Of a stretch of 64,000 nt of DNA, positions 1 through 8,846 are shown piece after piece. The notes under the pieces were generated by a model. The model worked only from the letters and a program-made list of their open reading frames with translations. It searched no databases and was not told the DNA's origin. The position numbers and the translations under genes are program-made. This stretch comes from Aliarcobacter lanthieri (GTDB lineage Bacteria > Campylobacterota > Campylobacteria > Campylobacterales > Arcobacteraceae). Location: contig NZ_CP053839.1 in assembly GCF_013201625.1 (NCBI RefSeq), forward strand, positions 806,001-870,000. Reading direction: 5' to 3'. Numbering within the stretch: the first letter of the stretch is position 1; each line of letters starts with the position of its first letter.

Positions 1-1
1 A

Positions 2-163
2 CCAAGATTGCTTTATGAAACTATTTTAATGCTTATGTATATGGAATATATTTATCCTAGTTCACTAAATTTTGAAATTATAAACTATGATATAACTAAA
101 AGATTTAATAAATGGATTAAAGAAAATAGAATAAAAATAAAACCTATTTGGAATAAATATTAA
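2..163 (+). CDS. C-terminal end of an unknown protein (partial)
   Basis: The frame is open from the left edge and ends at TAA 161-163, giving 53 residues. The tail is rich in Ile, Lys and Asn and ends KIKPIWNKY. No motif is recognisable and the start lies outside the window, so no function is assigned. Codon use matches the neighbours. Confidence 0.55.
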   Translation, partial: PRLLYETILMLMYMEYIYPSSLNFEIINYDITKRFNKWIKENRIKIKPIWNKY

Positions 164-176
164 TAATAATATTTTT

Positions 177-337
177 CAATCAATAATTAGTATTAATTTA
201 AAGTTATATTAAGAATAATTCATTAACATATCATTCACTTTTTGCTAATTAAAATAATAATTATCAAATTGTATTATTTATAGATTCTCCTAAAAATCTA
301 TAAGAAATTTTAATCACAATACAAAAAAGGAATAAAG
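177..337 (+). repeat. Upstream region of TonB receptor 1, copy 1 of a direct repeat
   Basis: This leader and promoter stretch is almost identical to 2680-2840, upstream of the second receptor; both contain CAATAATTAGTATTAATTTA and the same stretch leading to the ATG. It differs by a few substitutions and 1-2 base indels. The AT-rich block around 251-266 (AAAATAATAATTATCA) resembles a loose Fur-box-like sequence, and TATTAT at 272-277 could be a -10 element. Iron regulation is inferred from the gene type and is not proven by the sequence. Confidence 0.75.
279..302 (+). promoter_or_regulatory. 5' UTR hairpin before TonB receptor 1
   Basis: TATAGATT (279-286) pairs with AATCTATA (295-302), an 8-bp stem with loop CTCCTAAA. 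The Shine-Dalgarno sequence AAGGA lies at about 327-331, before ATG 338. The CUCCU loop can pair with 4 bases of it (UCCU with AGGA). The hairpin is kept in the second copy with an A-U to G-U change, so pairing survived the drift. A regulatory role is inferred. Confidence 0.4.
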
Positions 338-2395
338 ATGAAAATCACAATGGCCAGAACTGTTGCTGCAGCTTTATTAGTTGCTAGTAGTAATTTAAGT
401 GCTAATGAGACAACAAAACTTGATGATATTCAAGTTGTAACTACTGCTTCTGGATTTGAGCAAAATATTGCTGATGCAGCTGCTTCAATTTCAGTTATTA
501 CAGCTGAAGAATTAGAAAAAAAATCTTACTCAAATGTAACAGATGCTTTAAAAAATGTACCCGGGATTAATGTTACTGGAAGTGGTGCAAACAAAACTAT
601 ATCTATTAGAGGTCTTGGGCAAGAATATACATTGTTCTTAATTGATGGAAAACCTGCACAAGGTGATGATGCTTATAAAATTAGGGGTGGTTATCCTGGA
701 AGTAAAGTAAATTATATGCCTCCACTTGAAGCAATAGAGAGAATAGAAATTATAAGAGGTCCTGCTTCTGCTCTTTATGGTTCTGATGCAATGGGTGGAG
801 TTATTAATATAATTACAAAAAAACATGCTGATAAAGCAACTGCAAGTATAAGAACAGAGTATATAAAGGGTGCTTCTTCAAATATAGTAAATAATGCTAC
901 ATCAAATACAAGTATGTATGTAAATGTTCCACTTATTGAAAAAACACTATCTTTTCAACTCGATGCTGGGATAATGGATCAAAAAGAGAAGGATAATGCA
1001 GAAAGAACAAAACATATAAGTGGTGCAGATCCTGATTACGAGAGAAAAAATGTTGGAGGTAAATTTATATATACTCCAGATGAACATAATACTATTAGAG
1101 CTGGTTACTCTTATTCTTTACAAGAAACAACACAAAATCCTGGGAAAAGTATGAAAGAAGGAACTCTTAATGCTATGGGTGTTTTTACACCAGGTAGTGT
1201 TAGTCATCAAAAATTTGAAAGAACTAACTATAATTTAGATCATGAATTAAAATATGATAAATTTGCTCTTAATTCTTATGTAACTTATGATAAAGATAAG
1301 AGTATAACACAAAAAAATGAATTTGAAACTCTTATTGGGAATACACAAGGAACATATTTCTTTGATAATAACTCTTTAAGTGTTGGTTTAAATTATAAAA
1401 AAGAAGAAATTAAAACAGATGGACAGCATAATGCTGATAAGGAAACAAAAGAGTCTGAACGATATCAATGGGCACTATTTGCTGAAGATACTTGGCAAGC
1501 TACTGATGCTTTAGCTTTAACTTTAAGTGGAAGATATGATAAAAATGAAGTTTTCGGAAGTAATTTTTCTCCAAAAGCTTATGCAGTTTATAGTTTAACA
1601 GATAATTTAAACTTAAAAGGTGGAATTACTTCTGGATATAAAGCACCTAGCTTAAGAAATTCAGATCCTAGTTATGCTGAAGCTTCAATGGGTGGAGCTA
1701 TGATTGGAAATGCAGATTTAAAACCTGAGAAAAGTATAAACTATGAAGCTGGTCTTGCTTATGATAACCCTGATATTGGATTAGCAGCTAGTTTAATGTT
1801 ATTTCAAATAGATTTTAAAGATAAAATAATGCGTGATCAAAATGATAAATTACCAGGAAGTACATTACCAGGAGATTTTCATTGGAAAGGTCATACTTTC
1901 CCAAATGGAGGTGCAGCAGGATATACTACATACTATAATGTTGATGAAGCAGAGAGTAAAGGTATAGAACTTACAACAAAATATAATATTTTAGATAATT
2001 TAGTGTATAGACATTCTTATACATTTAATGATACAGAGGTAACAAAAGGAAAAGATAAAGGACAAGCTTTTACAGATTCACCAAAACATATGTTTAATGT
2101 TGGACTTGACTGGGATGTAACTTCTAAATTACTATTATGGACACAAGCAAACTATAATGGTAAAACAGGTGGTAATAGAGGAGGGCAACAAGGAAGTATT
2201 GCTACAAAGAAAAAAGCTTATACTGTAGTTGATTTAGGTGGAGTTTATAACTTTGATAAAAAACTTCAATTCTCAGCGGGTGTTTATAATATATCAAATA
2301 AAAAGAATAATAATCCATGGGTAGAACTAAATACAACTGATCAAAGAGATATAGATGGTAGAAGATTTAGTGTTGCTATGAATATGAAATTCTAA
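338..2395 (+). CDS. TonB-dependent outer-membrane receptor (copy 1)
   Basis: A 685-residue outer-membrane receptor, probably for a ferric siderophore or similar chelate, energised by TonB-ExbBD. It shows an N-terminal signal peptide (residues 1 to about 22, ending SNLSA-NE), a TonB-box-like DDIQVVTTAS, a plug domain (about 40-160, with GSDAMGGVINIITKK), then a 22-strand-type barrel with repeated aromatic and Gly strands. It ends in Phe after RRFSVAMNMK, as expected for BAM insertion. The start is ATG 338 with AAAGGA upstream. It is a tandem paralogue of 2841-4997: the signal peptide and last strands are near identical, while the extracellular loops diverge, suggesting different ligands. The substrate cannot be read from the sequence. 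Confidence 0.95.
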   Translation: MKITMARTVAAALLVASSNLSANETTKLDDIQVVTTASGFEQNIADAAASISVITAEELEKKSYSNVTDALKNVPGINVTGSGANKTISIRGLGQEYTLFLIDGKPAQGDDAYKIRGGYPGSKVNYMPPLEAIERIEIIRGPASALYGSDAMGGVINIITKKHADKATASIRTEYIKGASSNIVNNATSNTSMYVNVPLIEKTLSFQLDAGIMDQKEKDNAERTKHISGADPDYERKNVGGKFIYTPDEHNTIRAGYSYSLQETTQNPGKSMKEGTLNAMGVFTPGSVSHQKFERTNYNLDHELKYDKFALNSYVTYDKDKSITQKNEFETLIGNTQGTYFFDNNSLSVGLNYKKEEIKTDGQHNADKETKESERYQWALFAEDTWQATDALALTLSGRYDKNEVFGSNFSPKAYAVYSLTDNLNLKGGITSGYKAPSLRNSDPSYAEASMGGAMIGNADLKPEKSINYEAGLAYDNPDIGLAASLMLFQIDFKDKIMRDQNDKLPGSTLPGDFHWKGHTFPNGGAAGYTTYYNVDEAESKGIELTTKYNILDNLVYRHSYTFNDTEVTKGKDKGQAFTDSPKHMFNVGLDWDVTSKLLLWTQANYNGKTGGNRGGQQGSIATKKKAYTVVDLGGVYNFDKKLQFSAGVYNISNKKNNNPWVELNTTDQRDIDGRRFSVAMNMKF

Positions 2396-2399
2396 GATA

Positions 2400-2472
2400 A
2401 AAGATAATATCTTTATTTTTAGAATTTACAAAATTTATTTTAATTGTAGGTTATTTATAATAACCTGCAATT
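2400..2472 (+). terminator. Terminator region after TonB receptor 1
   Basis: Two hairpins follow the stop. AAAGAT-AAT-ATCTTT (2400-2414) is followed by ATTTTT. A strong 14-bp stem, AATTGTAGGTTATT (2442-2455) with AATAACCTGCAATT (2459-2472), has one G-U pair. The same pair of hairpins recurs after receptor 2. Confidence 0.65.
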
Positions 2473-2600
2473 AATCTCTAGCTTCTATAACTCTTCTTTT
2501 GTAAATATTTTTCATAGTTTTTTGTACTTACACCATTTTATAAATTTATTATTGTTCTTTAATTATTTTTACTAAATTAAGTATATTTTATAAAAATTAA
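2471..2600 (-). pseudogene. Decayed 3' end of the 5073-6020 gene
   Basis: This stretch aligns with the 3' end of the unknown gene at 5073-6020. It begins with the same stop codon and the residues RVIEARD on the minus strand. A 13-bp deletion relative to the intact copy, just upstream of those residues, breaks the frame, and similarity fades by about 2580-2600. It is the scar of the tandem duplication that made the two receptors. From there to 2680 I see only AT-rich sequence with no gene. Confidence 0.7.
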
Positions 2601-2679
2601 CAGTTTAAATAAAGTATTTTAGTTCTTATATATTAAAACAACTAATAAATTTATTAGAATATTTAAACAAAATAATATT

Positions 2680-2840
2680 AATCAATAATTAGTATTAATT
2701 TAAAGTTATATTAAGAATAATTCATTAACATATCATTCACTTTTTGCTAATTAAAATAATAATTATCAAATTGTATCATTTATAGGTTCTCCTAAAATCT
2801 ATAAGAAATTTTAATCACAATAATAAAAAAGGAAAGAAAG
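2680..2840 (+). repeat. Upstream region of TonB receptor 2, copy 2 of a direct repeat
   Basis: This stretch is nearly identical to 177-337. It carries the same AT-rich Fur-box-like block, the same leader hairpin (2781-2788 pairing with 2796-2803, loop CTCCTAA, with one G-U pair) and a strong SD AAAAAAGGAAAG before ATG 2841. Confidence 0.75.
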
Positions 2841-4997
2841 ATGAAAATCACAATGGCTAGAACTGTTGCTGCAGCTTTATTAGTTGCTAGTAGTAATTTA
2901 AGTGCTAATGAAACAACAAAGCTTGATGCTGTACAAGTTGTAACTGCTGGTGGATATGAGCAAAATATTGCTGATGCAGCTGCTTCAATTTCAGTTATTA
3001 CAGCTGAAGAAATAGAAAAAAAATCTTATACAGATGTTACTGATGTTTTAAAAAATGTTCCAGGTGTTTATGTAAATGGTGGTGGTTCAAATCAATCGAT
3101 ATCTATTAGAGGTATGAGTTCAGATTATACTTTATATTTAATTGATGGAAGACCTATGCAAGATAATCAAGCATTTTCTCCAAATGGAAGTCATGCTGGA
3201 AATCCTATTAATTTTTTACCCCCATTAGAAGCTATAGAGAGAATAGAGGTTATTAGAGGTCCAGCTTCATCTTTATATGGTTCAAATGCTATGGGTGGAG
3301 TTATAAATATAATTACTAAAAAACATGCTGATAAAGTAACAGCAAATATAAATGTAGAATATTTAAAAGCTGCTTCATCAAATAAAGTAAATAATGACTC
3401 AAGAAATGTAAGTGCTTTTGTAAATGTACCTTTAGTAGATAATTTGTTATCAGTTCAATTAACAGCAGGGCTTTTAGATACTGATGAGAGTGATTTTAAA
3501 AGTAGTGGAGCTTTGAAAGCCGGTTCTGATCCAGATTATAAAAGACAAAATGTTGGTGGAAAATTTATTTTAACTCCAAATGAACATAATACAATTACAG
3601 CTGGATATACTTATAAAGTTCAAGAAAGAACTTCAAATCCAGGAAAAAGTATAGCTGCAGAAGGTAGTTTTAGAGGTAGTGTTAATAATGGATATAGTGT
3701 AGATGGAAATGGTAATATTTTTGATTCAAGTGGTAGAGCTGTTGGTTGGGATGGTATTCTTTCAATGGGAACGATTACAGGAAAACAAAAGAATTCACCT
3801 TCTTATCAAAAATCAATAAATTATAATTATGACTTAACTCATGAATTAAAATATGATGAATTTTTAGTAAATTCATATTTAACTTATGAAAAATCAGAGA
3901 ACCCTACAAGAGCAAATGCAAGAACTGGAAATGGTATAGAAATGAGTACTGTAACAGCAAATACTCAAGGAACATATTTTTTTGATACAAATTCTTTAAC
4001 TATTGGAGCAAACTATAAAAAAGAAAATCTTGAAGATGGTGCTACAAATGCTATTATGGTTGGAGGAGTAACTGATGATAGTATTACAAAAATGGAAAGA
4101 TATCAATGGGCTTTATTTGCAGAAGATACTTGGAGTGTAACTGATGATTTAGCTTTAACTTTAAGTGGAAGATTTGATAGGAATGAATTTTTTGGAAGTA
4201 ATTTTAGCCCCAAAGCTTATGCTGTTTATAGTTTAACAGATAATTTAAACTTAAAAGGTGGAGTGACAACAGGATATAAAGCACCAAGTTTAAGACAAGC
4301 TGCTCCTGATTTTGCTGGAATTTCTGGTGGAGGTGGAGCTCCTGTTGCTATGGTTGGTAATCCAGATTTAGAACCAGAAAAAAGTAGAAATTATGAGTTG
4401 GGATTTGCTTATGATAATGATGATTTAGGGCTTGCTGGAAGTTTAATGGTATTTCAAACAGATTATAAAAATAAAGTTCAATCAAAAGATGGAACTGATA
4501 TTTTACCTGGAGATACAAAGCAATACTTATACAAAGGTGAATATTATGGTGGAGGAGTTAAATTTTATGAGAATGTTGATAAAGCAGAAATTAAAGGTTT
4601 AGAACTTACAACAGATTGGAATATCTTAGATAATTTAAAATATAGACATTCATATACATATACAGATAGTGAGCAAAAAACTGGTGCAGCAAAAGGAAAA
4701 CCTTTAAATAATATTTCTAAACATATGTTTAATGCTGGATTAGATTTTGATGTAACATCTAAAATATTATTATGGACTCAAGTAAACTATAGGGGAGAAA
4801 CTTCTGGTTCAGGAACTAGTAATAACAAAATACCTTCTTATACTTTTGTTGACTTAGGTGGAGTTTATAAATATGATAAAAACTTAAGCTTTAACGCAGG
4901 TATATATAATGTATCAAATAAAGATGTTACAGATGATGGTAATTCAAATGTTTTAGATGGTAGAAGATTTAGTGTTGCTATGAATATGAAATTCTAA
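2841..4997 (+). CDS. TonB-dependent outer-membrane receptor (copy 2)
   Basis: A 718-residue receptor of the same family as the upstream gene. It shares the signal peptide (MKITMARTVAAALLVASSNL), a TonB-box-like DAVQVVTAGG, the plug (GSNAMGGVINIITKK) and the closing barrel strand with terminal Phe. It is 33 residues longer, mostly in the loop around residues 270-320, which is rich in Gly and Ser. The leader, terminator and downstream flank are also shared with copy 1, so the pair arose by segmental duplication followed by loop divergence. It probably takes up an iron chelate or similar ligand; the ligand is unknown. Confidence 0.95.
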   Translation: MKITMARTVAAALLVASSNLSANETTKLDAVQVVTAGGYEQNIADAAASISVITAEEIEKKSYTDVTDVLKNVPGVYVNGGGSNQSISIRGMSSDYTLYLIDGRPMQDNQAFSPNGSHAGNPINFLPPLEAIERIEVIRGPASSLYGSNAMGGVINIITKKHADKVTANINVEYLKAASSNKVNNDSRNVSAFVNVPLVDNLLSVQLTAGLLDTDESDFKSSGALKAGSDPDYKRQNVGGKFILTPNEHNTITAGYTYKVQERTSNPGKSIAAEGSFRGSVNNGYSVDGNGNIFDSSGRAVGWDGILSMGTITGKQKNSPSYQKSINYNYDLTHELKYDEFLVNSYLTYEKSENPTRANARTGNGIEMSTVTANTQGTYFFDTNSLTIGANYKKENLEDGATNAIMVGGVTDDSITKMERYQWALFAEDTWSVTDDLALTLSGRFDRNEFFGSNFSPKAYAVYSLTDNLNLKGGVTTGYKAPSLRQAAPDFAGISGGGGAPVAMVGNPDLEPEKSRNYELGFAYDNDDLGLAGSLMVFQTDYKNKVQSKDGTDILPGDTKQYLYKGEYYGGGVKFYENVDKAEIKGLELTTDWNILDNLKYRHSYTYTDSEQKTGAAKGKPLNNISKHMFNAGLDFDVTSKILLWTQVNYRGETSGSGTSNNKIPSYTFVDLGGVYKYDKNLSFNAGIYNVSNKDVTDDGNSNVLDGRRFSVAMNMKF

Positions 4998-5001
4998 GAT
5001 A

Positions 5002-5074
5002 AAAGATAATATCTTTATTTTTAGGATTTACAAAATTTATTTTAATTGTAGGTTATTTATAATAACCTGCAATT
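5002..5074 (+). terminator. Terminator region after TonB receptor 2, bidirectional
   Basis: The hairpins match those after copy 1: AAAGAT-AAT-ATCTTT at 5002-5016 followed by ATTTTT, and a 14-bp stem 5044-5057 with 5061-5074. The second stem reaches the stop codon of the converging gene at 5073, so it probably serves both directions. Confidence 0.65.
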
Positions 5075-6020
5075 AATCTCTAGCTTCTATTACTCTTCTT
5101 TGTAACTCTTCTTTTGTAAATATTTTTGATAATTTTTTTATGCTTACCCCATTTGATAAGCTTATGATAATACCTTGATTGTCTTCACTAAATTTAGCAG
5201 ATTTTATAATAGCTTTTATTTTATTTTTAAATTCATCTATAATATATATTTTTCTTCCTACAAAAAGTTCATTTAAAGTTGGTTCTTTAAAATTTCCTAT
5301 TCTATTTCTATTATTATATAGATATTTCCATATTTTTAGCTCTTGCTCATAGTTTAAAAAGTAGTTTGTATAGTCTGAAAAAACTCTATCACCTTTTATA
5401 TAAAACTTCGTTTCAGGGAAAAATCCTTCTATACAGTTGCATAAAAACATATCTTTTTGTTGTTCTTTTATCTTTGAAATACAAAAGTATTTAAACTTTT
5501 TAAGTTTATCAATAAATAATAAATCTTCACTATTTTGATTTTCCAATATAGCAAAGATATTGAAAAGTTCTTTGAAATCATCTTCATTTGAAGCTAGAGT
5601 TTTAAGTACTTTTATACTCAAATTTGTTTCATCTTGTATATCTTTACTTATTTTATATGCTTTGAAATTTGATTTTTTTAAGTCTATTATTTGGATTTGA
5701 TTTTTTGTTTGGTTTAATAAATATATTTTTGAATTATCATTTTTTTCTACTATAAAAATATTGTTTGTATCTATTTGTAAAGTTTTGAATTTTGCTAGGA
5801 TTTGTTTTTTGAAATCAGTAATTTTTTCTTCTATTATACTATATTTAAAATCACCATTTTTTAAAAATTCTATTAGTTCATACTCTATATTAAAATCAAG
5901 ATAACCACTATTTGAATACTCTTTTTTTTGGCTATCAAACTCTAAATCTAAAGATAAAAGATAGTTTTTATGTCTATAAAGCTCTTTTTGATCTTTTATG
6001 ATAAATTTTTTTAAAATCAT
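5073..6020 (-). CDS. Unknown protein, third gene of a flagellar set
   Basis: A 315-residue, Lys/Ile/Asn-rich, probably soluble protein with no signal peptide. I do not recognise a domain. It starts ATG at 6018-6020, 8 bp after the stop of the FlhX gene, so it is probably the last gene of the FliK-like, FlhX, unknown operon. That position hints at a flagellar export or motility role, but nothing in the sequence itself shows one. Its 3' end was copied upstream to 2471-2600 during the receptor duplication. Confidence 0.75.
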   Translation of the reverse strand: MILKKFIIKDQKELYRHKNYLLSLDLEFDSQKKEYSNSGYLDFNIEYELIEFLKNGDFKYSIIEEKITDFKKQILAKFKTLQIDTNNIFIVEKNDNSKIYLLNQTKNQIQIIDLKKSNFKAYKISKDIQDETNLSIKVLKTLASNEDDFKELFNIFAILENQNSEDLLFIDKLKKFKYFCISKIKEQQKDMFLCNCIEGFFPETKFYIKGDRVFSDYTNYFLNYEQELKIWKYLYNNRNRIGNFKEPTLNELFVGRKIYIIDEFKNKIKAIIKSAKFSEDNQGIIISLSNGVSIKKLSKIFTKEELQRRVIEARD

Positions 6021-6028
6021 TTTTTATC

Positions 6029-6307
6029 CTATTTTTTATTTTTATTTGATAAGTCATAAATAAATGCAAAAATTTCTGCAACAGCTTTGTACATTGAACT
6101 TGGTATCTCTTTATCTATATTAATTTGAGATAATAGTTCAACTAAATCTTCATCTTTTTTTATAGGGATATTATTTTCTTTTGCAATTTTTATAATATTG
6201 TTTGCTGTTTCACCTTTTCCTTTTGCAGTAATTTTTGGAGCATTATCTACAGTTTTGTCATATTGTAAAGCTACAGCTTTTTGAATATATTGGCTTTTTT
6301 CTTGCAT
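6029..6307 (-). CDS. flhX: FlhX, FlhB C-terminal-domain-like protein
   Basis: A 92-residue protein resembling only the cytoplasmic C-terminal domain of FlhB, the flagellar type III export switch. Visible FlhB-like stretches are VALQYD, APKITAKGKG and IAKENNIPI, followed by a helix ending in VAEIFAFIYDL. The membrane domain and the NPTH autocleavage motif are absent, as in the FlhX proteins of Campylobacter and Helicobacter, which can partly replace the FlhB C-terminal fragment. It lies 1 bp after the FliK-like gene on the minus strand, a pairing that fits hook-length and substrate-specificity switching. Confidence 0.85.
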   Translation of the reverse strand: MQEKSQYIQKAVALQYDKTVDNAPKITAKGKGETANNIIKIAKENNIPIKKDEDLVELLSQINIDKEIPSSMYKAVAEIFAFIYDLSNKNKK

Positions 6308-6308
6308 A

Positions 6309-7976
6309 CTACGCCTTTATATCAATTCTTGAACTAAAAGAATTATTATTATAGTAATTTTGTTGGTAGATATTTGCTGGTTTTTCTTCTTCTATTTCTT
6401 CATCTTTCATATCAAGTAATTTTATATTTATAGGAATTAAATCAACATTGTTTAATGCTATTTTTAGTTGTTTGATGTTGTCTCTAATTGCTATTTTAAA
6501 ATGTTCTCTTTGAGCATAAATAGTCATATCTATCTTATTTTCATCATAAAGAGAAAGCATCAAATCGACTTTTCCAAAATCTTTTAATGTTAGTTTTATT
6601 TGACAAAAAAATTTATCTTCTTCTTTTTGTTTCATTTCTATAGTTCCATCTTCTAACATTTCCCAAAAAAATGGAATATAAACATAATTTGAATTTGAAA
6701 CAATAGAAGTTAGTTGGTGATAATCTACTTGAGTCATTAAGTTATTTATATTTCTTAAAGTATCTTGAGATTTTACATCAGTTTTATTTATCAATTCATC
6801 TTGCATTTTTAATAAAACTGATTTAAAATCATCATCTAGTTTTATATTTGATTTTAAATTTTGAGTTGGGTTATTTAGTTGTTCTTGTATGATAGTTTCA
6901 ACTTTCTTTATTAAAGTATTAATATGTTCTTGTATTTGGCTATTTTGTGGATTTTGTGAAATTAAACTATCTTTTAGAGCACTTAGAAGAGGGCTAAGAT
7001 TTGTTGTAATATTATTTGAAAAAGTTGATATATTTGTATTTTGTAAAGATGTTTGAGTGTTTTGTAGCGTTATTTCTGATTTTGAAAAAAAATCATTTAT
7101 TTTTAAAAGATTATCTATTATAGGTAAAATATTTTTATTTTGTATCATAGTAGGATTTTGTAATATATCATTTTTTATTTGTACTAAAAGCTCTTTTAGT
7201 TGAGAATTTATATTATTCTTTGTATCTAAAATAGGTTCAGATTGTATAGGATTATTTTGTAATTTTGATTCTATCAATGAACCTTGACTTATAATAGATT
7301 TTAATTCATTTACAAATGTATTTAGATTTTGTGTTTGTGGATTGTTCAAACTATTATTTAAGGATTGTAACGAATTTGTAAGAGTTTTTAGACTATTTTG
7401 TAAATCTGCATTTGTAAAAATAGAATTTGAAAGATTTTTAACAATATTATTTAAAAGCGTATTTATCTCTTTTGTTTGTGGTGTATCAATATTTTTTAAT
7501 AAATTTGATATGTTTTGTAAAATATTCTCAATTTTTGTTGTTAAATTTGAGTTATTAGATAACTTGTTTTCTAAAAATATCCCACTATTTTTTAATTGTT
7601 CTTTTAAATTATTTGCATCAATATCTTTTAAATTTTTTAAAAAATTTTCTAATAATGGCTTGAATTTTTGTAAAGATTCATCATCTTTTATACTATCAAG
7701 TAGATTTGAGATATTTGTTGAAACATTGCCTAAATCTTTGAAAAGATTAGAGTTTTTTAGCATATTTTCTAAAGTAGAGTTTGATTTTGTACCATCTTTT
7801 ATATTATCAAAAACCTCTTTCAAAACTTTTCCTGCATCAATAGTTGTTGTTGAGTTTTTATCTTGTTTTAAAAGATTATTCAATGTCTTATTGTCAGTCT
7901 CTTTTAGTACATCATTTAAGATTTTATTATTATTCGCTAAAAGTATATTTAGTGCTGATCCATTTGATATTAACAT
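6309..7976 (-). CDS. FliK-like flagellar hook-length control protein
   Basis: A 555-residue protein. The first ~400 residues are low-complexity Asn/Leu/Gln/Ser-rich repeats (for example NNLLKQDKNS, SLQSLNNSLNNPQTQN), probably extended helix like the FliK ruler region. The C-terminal ~110 residues (about 430-525) look like the globular Flg_hook domain: IPFFWEMLEDGTIEMKQKEE, then KVDLMLSLYDENKIDMTIYA. It would set hook length and trigger export switching through FlhB or FlhX. It starts ATG at 7974-7976 and heads the minus-strand operon. The call rests on the C-terminal domain and the FlhX neighbour. Confidence 0.75.
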   Translation of the reverse strand: MLISNGSALNILLANNNKILNDVLKETDNKTLNNLLKQDKNSTTTIDAGKVLKEVFDNIKDGTKSNSTLENMLKNSNLFKDLGNVSTNISNLLDSIKDDESLQKFKPLLENFLKNLKDIDANNLKEQLKNSGIFLENKLSNNSNLTTKIENILQNISNLLKNIDTPQTKEINTLLNNIVKNLSNSIFTNADLQNSLKTLTNSLQSLNNSLNNPQTQNLNTFVNELKSIISQGSLIESKLQNNPIQSEPILDTKNNINSQLKELLVQIKNDILQNPTMIQNKNILPIIDNLLKINDFFSKSEITLQNTQTSLQNTNISTFSNNITTNLSPLLSALKDSLISQNPQNSQIQEHINTLIKKVETIIQEQLNNPTQNLKSNIKLDDDFKSVLLKMQDELINKTDVKSQDTLRNINNLMTQVDYHQLTSIVSNSNYVYIPFFWEMLEDGTIEMKQKEEDKFFCQIKLTLKDFGKVDLMLSLYDENKIDMTIYAQREHFKIAIRDNIKQLKIALNNVDLIPINIKLLDMKDEEIEEEKPANIYQQNYYNNNSFSSRIDIKA

Positions 7977-8102
7977 AAGAGATTATAACACAAATGATTA
8001 TAAAAATGTACTATATAAAAAAGTGATTTAATAATGATAAAATTTTTTAAAGATGAAATATTACATAATGTAATGTTTTATATTCTATAAAAAATATTTG
8101 GA

Positions 8103-8108
8103 TATAAT
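8103..8108 (+). promoter_or_regulatory. Candidate -10 element for the ArsC-like gene
   Basis: TATAAT lies 26 bp upstream of ATG 8135 in the divergent gap 7977-8134. Campylobacterota housekeeping promoters usually show a clear -10 and little -35, and none is evident here. SD AAAAAAGG precedes the start. Confidence 0.45.
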
Positions 8109-8134
8109 AAAAGACTTAATAAAAAAGGTGTTTT

Positions 8135-8491
8135 ATGCAAGATATTCAAATTTGGCACAATCAAAGTTGTTCAAAATCAAGAGATGCTATGGATTTGTTG
8201 AATGAAAAAAATATAAAAGTAGAAGTTATAAATTATTTAGAAAATCCACCATCAATTGAAGAATTAAAAGATATATTAAAAAAATTAAATATAAAAGCAA
8301 AAGAGCTTTTAAGAGATAATGAAGAATTATATGTAACTTTGAATCTAAAAGATGAAGATAATGAAGAAAAAATCATTGAAATTATGGTACAAAATCCTAT
8401 TTTAATACAACGCCCAATTATCATAAAAGGACAAAAAGCTGTTATTGCAAGACCAATTGAAAATTTAAAAGAGCTATTGAATGAATTTTGA
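8135..8491 (+). CDS. ArsC-family thioredoxin-fold protein (arsenate reductase-like)
   Basis: A 118-residue protein of the ArsC/Spx family. The key cysteine is Cys12 in the motif NQSCSKSR. The C-terminal half carries ILIQRPIIIKG and VIARPIE, matching the arginine positions that bind arsenate in glutaredoxin-linked ArsC. It may reduce arsenate, but many single-copy relatives have no proven arsenic role, and there is no arsR, arsB or acr3 nearby. Its last bases overlap the next gene, so the two are co-transcribed. Confidence 0.85.
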   Translation: MQDIQIWHNQSCSKSRDAMDLLNEKNIKVEVINYLENPPSIEELKDILKKLNIKAKELLRDNEELYVTLNLKDEDNEEKIIEIMVQNPILIQRPIIIKGQKAVIARPIENLKELLNEF

Positions 8492-8846
8492 ACTCAATGA
8501 AAAACAGCTACGGATAAGATATATAAGAGTTTTAGAAAAGTTTTTTACTAGGACTATTTCTTTATTGAAACTTGAGAATTTTGATAAAGATGTATTTATT
8601 AAAAGAACTTTTAAAAACTATGAAGATATGAATAAAACTCCTAAAGTTGAATTATATACTGATTATTATACAAGTCTTAATCTTTTTATAGAAAAAAGTA
8701 TGAATTTTGTGAAAAATCCAAGTCAAAATTTTGAAGATGAAAGATCAACACTTTTAAAAGACGCAAATTTACTACAAAAAGAGAAAAATAAAAGTAGATA
8801 TAAAAAAGATAAACATAAAAAAGATAGATTTAATGATGGATATTAA
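8481..8846 (+). CDS. Unknown small basic-tailed protein
   Basis: A 121-residue soluble protein with a mixed helical body and a strongly basic tail (KNKSRYKKDKHKKDRF). It overlaps the ArsC-like gene by 11 bp upstream and the RecD-like gene by 14 bp downstream, so it is translationally linked to both. The Lys-rich tail could bind nucleic acid, but that is a guess. I recognise no family. Confidence 0.75.
   Translation: MNFELNEKQLRIRYIRVLEKFFTRTISLLKLENFDKDVFIKRTFKNYEDMNKTPKVELYTDYYTSLNLFIEKSMNFVKNPSQNFEDERSTLLKDANLLQKEKNKSRYKKDKHKKDRFNDGY

Noticed and set aside
7342-8031. A 229-codon open frame on the plus strand, opposite the FliK-like gene
   Set aside because: It is antisense to the low-complexity FliK-like coding region, is Phe/Ser-rich as expected of a reversed Asn/Lys/Leu-rich gene, and lacks an SD or any recognisable domain.
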